Shown in pieces: positions 57,393 to 64,000 of a stretch of 64,000 bases of DNA. Source of the DNA: Apostichopus japonicus. Taxonomy: Eukaryota; Echinodermata; Holothuroidea; Aspidochirotida; Stichopodidae. Under the pieces are notes generated by a model, which saw only the letters and a list, made by a program, of their open reading frames with translations, made no database searches and was not told the origin of the DNA. Both the position numbers and the translations under genes were made by a program. The DNA lies in NCBI RefSeq assembly GCF_037975245.1, contig NC_092577.1, positions 7,223,001 through 7,287,000 of the forward strand, in the 5' to 3' direction. The first letter of the stretch is position 1; each line of letters starts with the position of its first letter.

Positions 57393-57952
57393 CCGGCATC
57401 CAGTGGCGGACTGGCCACACGGGCATTTGGGCAATGCCCGGTGGGCTGAGGAGCCTGGTACAAATTATATTATATTTTCACAGTACTTAATAGAATAAAG
57501 ACGGGCTGTGTAGAAATATAATCTTAACTGTGGGAATCAGCTCATGAAATTACCATGTTAGTTAGCCTGTAAGTTCGTAACAAAATAACGTGTTATTGGC
57601 AACCCGTCCGTGCTAATGGATTTTATTTAGGTTTTTTTCATTTTCGTCAAGCATGTTGTCACAAAATGCTTGAAAAACTAAAGGAAATCCAGTCTAAAAC
57701 ATATATGTTTGTCTTTTTTTGTTTTAACTTTTGTTTTAACTTTCCTCAGCTTAATCAAGTGTTGCTTCTGGAAAATTATTGTTGGGTCAAAAAAGTTGAA
57801 AGGATTATTGTAACCTAAAAACTTGAGAAATATAGCAACATTTTGTATTTTTTGTATCTAGGCATTCCTTAACTTCAAAAACATATCAATGAGGAGGGGG
57901 ACAACCCTCCCCTTAGACCCCTCCCAGGACGGCGATCACTGTGTAAGACTTT

Positions 57953-58846
57953 CAGTGGCGGCGGAACCGGCGGAACCAATGAAAAAGTTGAGGGGGCAAA
58001 TGTATGATAAGTCCCCCAATATTTACCAAGGCTCCGAAACGTGCATCTGCCCATTTTTCAATGCATACTTGTCGATCTGTCCGATGCACATGTATACTAT
58101 ATAGGTGTAATAATTTTAGTAAGCGCAACACAACTTCGTCTTAGGCCAATGACTTGCCTCATTTCAGCCAGTTCTCGAACATCCCCTGAAGGATATATCC
58201 TTCTAATGGTAGCACATTTCCCATGGATATATCCTTCAGGGACATTTCCTTCTAATTGGAGATGTATCTTTCGTAGGGTATATCCTTCTAAAGTGCCCTT
58301 CAGTGTGATAACTGGGTGCTCATTTCGTGTGTGCATTGCATGTGGAAAAGTTTCGAGGGATTCCTTTCATCAACGACAATCACCGCGATTGTCACAGCGG
58401 GAGGGCAACCATTGGTGAATGTATGAATACACAATGGACTCTACGATCAATCATATGACGGGACGTTAAGAAATTCTTTCTGTTTTTTCTTATGACATTT
58501 ATTTATTTATTGCATTTAATTGCAAGTAGTAATTTACTACACTCAAAAACGTCTTTGCGAGAACACTACGAGTAATAGCTACTCTCTTAAAACACCATCG
58601 AATATACAAATTACAATGTTTTTACAGATTTTTACGTGCAATCTGAGAAATTGCAGGCTTGAGACCCATATTTTAGGGCTAGGTATTCGCAGCATAAAAC
58701 ACTCGGGAAGTGCCGTTTCCGGCCATCTGGGGGTTTGAAAAACCCAAAATTTTCCTGTACGCTCCGCGCCAACCAATGGTGGCGCTCCGCTTAGATAGTC
58801 TCCACACATTAGTACCCCCAATAATTTTCCCGTTCCGCCGCGCCTG
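57953..58846. mobile_element. Inner hAT-like element with shared 100-bp module
   Basis: Left end CAGTGGCGGCGGAACCGG, right end CCGTTCCGCCGCGCCTG; the ends are complementary over about 15 bp with mismatches. No target duplication is evident (AAGACTTT versus ATGTAAGT), so borders are provisional. The 100-bp module lies 46 bp inside the right end, in the orientation equivalent to the other two elements. Confidence 0.55.
58701..58800 (-). repeat. 100-bp shared subterminal module, copy 3
   Basis: Minus-strand copy beginning GACTATCTAAGCGGAGCGCC and ending near GGCACTTCCCGAGT. Highly similar to the copies at 31337 and 41535, including the GCGCCACC/GGTTGGCGC inverted repeat. Confidence 0.9.
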
Positions 58847-58918
58847 ATGTAAGTAGCATATCAATGAATGATGCCCCCGGTCTAGTTGGAAAATGCCCGG
58901 GTCGGTTTTAAGACCAAG

Positions 58919-59284
58919 CAAGGGCGTAGGAACCGGGGGGCTGGGGGGGCGCCAGCCCCCCCCAGTGAAAAATGTGGAGGGGCGGAAGTATCATTCCGCC
59001 CCCCCGCTCCGCAAGTCAGAAAACCCCTTTTTCATTTCCAAATGAGAAAAAAATCTCATTTGGAGCACCAAATTGCATCTAAGGCCAGGTGAAAATACAA
59101 AATTAAGTTAAAAAAATGGAGTGGGTGTTGAAGTGTGCTATATTGCACCAAATTGCATCTGAGGTCACCTGGAAATGCAAAAAATTCCAAAGGGGAGGGG
59201 GACACCCCCTCCCCTTAGACCCCTCCCCCAGGCCGGCCATCAGTCTTCAGCCACCCCACTCAAAAGTACCTTCCTACGCCACTG
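58919..59284. mobile_element. Innermost hAT-like miniature element, 8-bp duplication
   Basis: Left end CAAGGGCGTAGGAACC, right end CCTTCCTACGCCACTG; exact 8-bp AGACCAAG at 58911-58918 and 59285-59292. G-rich left and C-rich right subterminal sequence. 366 bp, non-coding; the frames across it are artefacts of its G/C-rich sequence. It sits in the right terminal region of the outer element. Confidence 0.88.
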
Positions 59285-59310
59285 AGACCAAGTCCGCCCT
59301 TGCCGTCATC

Positions 59311-60647
59311 CCATGTTATTTTGGCACGTGGATCTATCGATATGGCTAACTATATCCAGGGTCCAGACATTACAGCAGCTGACAGACGAGTGAGACGACA
59401 CTATAGTAAAGTACTTAGATTCTTATGTAATTGCTTTGACTATCGCTTCCTAAGAATTATCTGTGAAACTACAGTCCACTGCTACATTTTTGGCACCCAA
59501 TTGCGGCTTTCTCCCTACTTCAATTTAAATGATCCTCACCTAGTTAGCGAAATTTCACGAACACACAGTAATTTACACCGAAGTCCTTATGCACGATTAC
59601 TCATAACGAATACAATGTAGGTAGGCTATTGGTCATCATCCAAAACACGTAATATATGCACGGAGCCGCTAGCTGTGTAAACTAACTATGACTTTGTAGT
59701 ATATAATGCCATGACATTACGGAATAGATGTTCGTGCCCGAGATTACCGAATAAAACCGAGTCGTTGCGGATAAATACGATTATTATTTGTTGCTTGCAA
59801 CTTTTTCGCAGGATGTCTTTTTACGAAATGCGTTCAAATGTTACATATATTGTTTAATTCGAGAATAATGAAACCAAAGTAGAGGGTTTTACGTATTGTT
59901 TTGAAGAAGTATGCTGCTCAAAGAGATCTGTTTTCTTTACCTGTGCAGAATTAATTGTTCGCCGCCACAACTCTTTGCAAATCTGGGTCTCGATTGTTTC
60001 CTGCGTAGCCAAGCTGTGATATTGAGATTGCTATGAAAAATGTACGTTGAGCTGGCATTCACCAGTCAGCCATGTATATGATTGAGCGAGCGAGTAATCC
60101 CAACATTGTAGCGCGCATGCGCACCACAATAAATATGACTCTACCCCTGTACTTTCACCAGGGGGCCTCTGATGATCAACTAAACATCACTTCTGTGGCC
60201 CTGTTCCATCCTCGCAGACCATTTATGCAAAATACATAATTCACGGTTTCGCGGCCAGTTTTAAAGGGATGCAGTTTAATATGTATTTTTTTATTTTTTT
60301 ATGTTGAAATTAAAGAAACAAATATGTGTTTGTCATGTTTGTACTGGTTGTAAATCAAAAGCAAATGTCGAACAAACTGAGTAATACGGCTATTACAAAA
60401 TCAGAGGCTAACTTAAAGGATGATTTTAGGCACTTTGAATGTTATATGGGAATGTTGTCGAACATTAAAACACACTGCTGACAGTCCAGGTTGAATTTCC
60501 ATTACACTTTTACTTTAATAGAAATGAATAAAAATAAACGAATTCCATGATTTAAAGTGATCTTACAACGTACCTTAATACTGTAGACTGTTAGTTCCTC
60601 AGATACATCTCAAAATTCATTGGAAAATAATACTTTACTGGCTGATA
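59311..60647. other. Non-coding DNA
   Basis: No gene, terminal repeat or tandem repeat recognised. Confidence 0.45.
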
Positions 60648-61034
60648 AAGGATATGTCTATCCTAGATTAAAATAAGGGATATGTCTACCTTAGATTACA
60701 ATAAGGGATATGTCTACCCTAGATTACAATAAGGGATATGTCTACCCTAGATTACAACAAGGGATATGTCTACCCTAGATTACAAAAAAGGATATGTCTA
60801 CCCTAGATTATAATAAGGGATATGTCTACCCTAGATTACAACAAGGGATATGTCTACCCTAGATTACAATAAGGGATATGTATACCCTAGTTACAATAAG
60901 GGATATGTCTACCCTAAATTACAAGAAAGGATATGTCTACCCTAGATTACTTTAAGGGATATGTTTACCTTAGATTTTAATGAGGGATATGTATACCCTA
61001 GATTACTATAAGGGATATGTTTACCTTAGATTTC
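60648..61034 (+). repeat. 28-bp minisatellite, 14 copies
   Basis: Fourteen tandem units of the type AAGGGATATGTCTACCC followed by TAGATTACAAT, nearly uniform in the middle and diverged at both edges (for example TTTACCTTAGATTT at the right). GATATGTCTACCCTAG recurs with few changes. Non-coding. Confidence 0.96.
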
Positions 61035-62560
61035 AAATTCTACCTAGAGTTACCCTTTAAGACAATATTTTACTGATAAGTGAGCATTAGCCTGTTATAC
61101 CGCTATGCAGTGTCCAATACGTTGATAGGAACACCCTATACGTCAAGTAAACACTAATTTCGAAATGTATGAAACTATTACGTTGGGTTGCTCCGGCTCA
61201 ATTAGTTCAGGGCTCCGTTATTAAATAAGTAGAATTAACAGCAGATAAAGAGAAACTCCAGACTTAGATATAATTGTACAATATAAGCTTTATTAATTAT
61301 GTGTTGATATTGTTGCTGGAGTGCAGATCCAGAACAGTGTATCTGAACTACACTCTCTGAAGTCTGGAATGCTAGTCTTGTTTGAAACTAAAAAAAAACT
61401 GCAGTATTTAAGTCATTACAACTTCCTGTGAATGGGCAATAACCTCTCTGTGACATAAACTGTTGGTCACAGAATCTTTCACTTATAATTACTAAGGCAC
61501 ATATATAGGAGAGTGCTATGACTAACCACATTTGTATACACATGAGATGCAACAGGTTGTCATCTGTGGTTATGAATATTTCATGGAATTAAGACAAAGG
61601 GAGCTTCTACGAATATGATGTGGGTAAGGGGTGAATAAACTCGGGAACAGGAAGTAATTAGTTACTCTGAAGGCAAAGAGGCATGGAAGCACATTCTTAA
61701 AGTAATATGATGTGGATATAACGACGTACTACATTACATCACTTTTGGAATTTTGCAGAAGAATTGAACTGATGTGATATTGTAAAGCGAAAGTATTCCA
61801 TGCCTCTTAGTCTTAACAGTAACTACATACTACATTACACTTTATACCCTATCAACCTTCCTGCAGCGTCAATTATAACATATCCATACAAAAACTCGAA
61901 TATCGTGGAATCAATCTACACTGTTACTTTGTTCTTTGTGATTGAGTGTTGTATAGCATTTCAGTTTAAATCATTCTTTTCACCTCTACTACAGGTTTCA
62001 AATAATACCGATGGATGCTACGGTATTGAATTTTTTGTTCTTTTCCACGTTTTGTAGAAGGCCATGTTGAGAAGTGAATAAGGCAAATTGTTATACGAGC
62101 TTGTGTAGATTCGATCAGTAATCTCCCAGTTGTGGCGTTTATTGCATTACCTCTTTGACCCTATGGAGTTAACAGTTTGGTTTTCTTTACATATTTTAGA
62201 GATCTGAATCGTGTATTTACGAACGGATGGAACGCTGTCTGTCTAGATTAGCTGAGACATGTTTTTCAGTTGACTTAATCTCATAACGAAGTCATCGATG
62301 AAACAAGATTTATTTGATGTAAAACAATACATTGATAATTTGTGACTTTCTCTTGGCAGGCTGTGTAGTTTAATGTAATATAAACATTTATTTAGCTTTG
62401 TTTGTCGCTGAATTTAATGTTAACATTCATGAAGTGGATTTTTTTTAATTATGTTTTTGATATCGATTTTTTGTACATTTAGTAAATCAATCAACATCAT
62501 GATCTTTTGGTATAGTTGACAGAAAGTAACGTAACAAAACTGTTTTCATATGATGAACAT
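61035..62560. other. Presumed intron or downstream DNA of the NLR gene
   Basis: On the minus strand this follows the donor of the NACHT exon. I see no further LRR exon here. A plus-strand frame at 61800-62057 has no supporting features. Confidence 0.4.
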
Positions 62561-62566
62561 ACTTAC

Positions 62567-64000
62567 ATCAAATCTAGATGCAATCTCCAAGAGCTGGATG
62601 GTGGATCTCTGAAGAAGCTTGCTGTTTTCTCTCTTGATGTAAACATCCTTTGAACACAGATCCCTGACGGTGTCCTTGATTCCATCTACCTCACCAGTTT
62701 GTTCCAGGATGCAGAGGATGGCAAACTTATCACCGTCTCTCCTGCTCTTCAAGTATTCTATTATTCTCTTCCCAACTGCTGAGCTAATCCCACAGGTGAA
62801 TCTATAGAGGTACTGAAGATTAAATGGATCCACTTTATCAAGAACATTCTTCAGCTCAGATGCACCTCTTGTAGCAGCTACAACTTCTACCAGTCTAAAA
62901 GACGCAAACCATTCACAGAATAGTTGATGATAGAACCTTAAGTCAGTATGTGTCTGTATGTCTGTAGCAGAAGTCTGTTCGTTTGTCACAGCAGACACTT
63001 CTTCCTCTACCAAGATACCAACTGCAATATAATGTTGACAAAACCCTTGACCTAGTCGTGTACAGAGTCCATCTTTACGCCATGATAACTGTTGGTTTTC
63101 ACCGCAGAGATCTTCAAATGCTACTTTACTAAGTTCCTTGTATTTGACAGCATACTCAATATTATACGCCTTTGCACTTTTATCCGTTGATTTGTTACTA
63201 AGATGACTATGGAAGCATTGGATCATGTAACTAAAGAACTCAGTGACTGACTTGAATTTCTGAAAATGTGTCTTTTCGTGGGTCATGTGAGAAAACATGA
63301 CAAAGATGAGAGGAACTTGACATAAGTCATCCAGGATCGGGTTTGCTTGTAAAGCGCGCTTAATTTTAGCAACGCTTTCGTCATCTTCCCCAGTAACAGC
63401 CTTGCGAATGTACTGGTCACGTGCTTTTGAGTCAAAACCAACTAACCGCACTCGCTTTGTGTTTGCTTTGTCATAGTCCTTCGGAAGATATCTGGTTGTC
63501 AGGGTAACATCAATATTCCCAAGCAGATTGCTGGTAATGATACGTCCTACGTCACCTCCGGTAGCTCCATCCCTATCAGGAAACTCATCATACCCGTCCA
63601 GGAGTACCTTAACAGAAGAACAGCTTTCAATGATATCTTTAATATCAGAAGATTTGATTCGAGGATCACTAGGTGCTAAGAACAGCTTAATTGCGTGATA
63701 GATAGATATCTTGCTGTTCAGTTGCCTCAACCGGAGCAGAATTAGAATCTCTACGTCTTTAAAAGGTGAATCCTTGACTCCATTGCACCAATCATAGGCG
63801 AGCTGTAGGGTCACTGTTGACTTACCATACCCGGCTTCTGCTTCTATGATGCGCCGTTTGGCTTTCATACGAGGGTCTCTGTATATATCTTTGTACGAGT
63901 CCACACGCACCCATGGTCCTTCTTTCTCCTTCGTCGCTCCTTCAACAACATATATCTCTGTGCCGCCCTCAACAAATACCTTGTCAACACAATATAGTCT
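62567..64000 (-). CDS. NLR-type receptor, NACHT-domain exon (5' end beyond window)
   Basis: The minus strand is open from the window edge (64000) for 478 codons to a GTAAGT donor at 62566-62561, so it is one large exon, cut by the window at its start. NACHT hallmarks are in order: a leader with PWVRVDSYKDIYRDPRMKAK, Walker A EAGYGKST (about residues 55-62), Walker B VLLDGYDEF (132-140), sensor 1 TTRYLP (168-173), then the helical and winged-helix region (LCQVPLIFVMFSHM) and the FTCGIS block that usually precedes LRRs. NACHT proteins are cytosolic signal-transducing ATPases that oligomerise on ligand sensing. The N-terminal effector domain (DEATH, CARD or similar) is upstream of the window; LRR exons should follow at lower coordinates. 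One LRR exon at 4.1 kb lies on the same strand. No disruption is seen, so this part looks functional. Confidence 0.93.

Larger units (their letters stand above)
57401..59302. mobile_element. Outer hAT-like element of a nest
   Basis: Left end CAGTGGCGGACTGGCCACAC; right end, read through the inner insertion at 58919-59284, AAGACCAAG then TCCGCCCTTG. The inner parts next to each end (GGGCATTTGGGCAATGCCCG and AATGCCCGGG) also correspond. The flanks show CCGGCATC (57393-57400) and CCGTCATC (59303-59310), an 8-bp duplication with one mismatch, as expected for an old hAT insertion. It holds two further elements and no transposase. Confidence 0.75.

Noticed and set aside
58041-59620. Several 70-125-codon frames
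   Set aside because: They cross transposon borders and terminal repeats, so they are chance frames in G/C-rich element sequence.
4078-64000. Treating the NACHT and LRR exons as one confirmed gene
   Set aside because: A 58-kb gap with no linking exons; the shared strand and exon type alone cannot separate one gene from two paralogues.

Overview
This is a gene-poor, AT-rich, repeat-saturated animal nuclear window. GT-AG introns, a non-LTR retrotransposon tail, a tRNA-derived SINE-like sequence, long minisatellites, many cut-and-paste transposons and a large NACHT-domain exon of the invertebrate NLR type point to a marine invertebrate deuterostome. An echinoderm such as a sea cucumber is my best guess, a hemichordate the main alternative; this is inference from sequence style, not a match. 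No rRNA, bacterial operon or CRISPR array is present.

Layout. 0-11 kb: mostly featureless DNA with one NLR-type leucine-rich-repeat exon (minus strand, 4.1 kb) and an 843-bp hAT-like transposon at 5.4 kb with an exact 8-bp target duplication. 11-25 kb: three related elements (11.1-13.6, 20.6-23.2 and a fragment at 24.2-24.8 kb), each carrying several copies of its own version of a 14-bp motif, GTSACNYACGKGAC. The first also holds a 5'-truncated, stop-interrupted reverse-transcriptase fragment. Between them lie coding-like minus-strand pieces (16.5-17.5 kb) and the first copy of a segmental duplication (18.0-20.1 kb, repeated at 24.8-27.8 kb). 28-53 kb: a second, larger duplication pair (28.4-39.0 and 43.7-53.5 kb), whose core is a 30-bp minisatellite. 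Copy A is interrupted by a 953-bp element with hAT-like ends (6-bp target duplication) and by a 4.9-kb element with CACTG-type ends (TA duplication). Copy B is interrupted by a 5.7-kb element, also with CACTG ends and a TA duplication, that carries a decayed spliced gene for a PB1-domain protein. Because the two copies preserve each other's empty sites, the insertions can be defined to the base. Between the copies are a small hAT element (39.6 kb), an ATC microsatellite, the SINE-like sequence and a nest of hAT-like elements (41.5-43.7 kb). 57.4-59.3 kb: an element-within-element nest. 60.6-61.0 kb: a 28-bp minisatellite. 62.6-64.0 kb: the NACHT exon, open through the window edge.

Functionally, the only well-supported host gene is the NLR (NACHT exon plus a distant LRR exon on the same strand, possibly from a neighbouring paralogue). 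Nearly everything else is mobile DNA, its relics, or duplications. The many long overlapping reading frames at 29-33 and 50-52 kb are artefacts of a repeat unit divisible by three. The most interesting material is (i) the shared-motif transposon family, (ii) the CACTG/TA elements, one with a passenger PB1 gene, and (iii) a 100-bp module lying near one end of three hAT-like elements whose terminal repeats differ.
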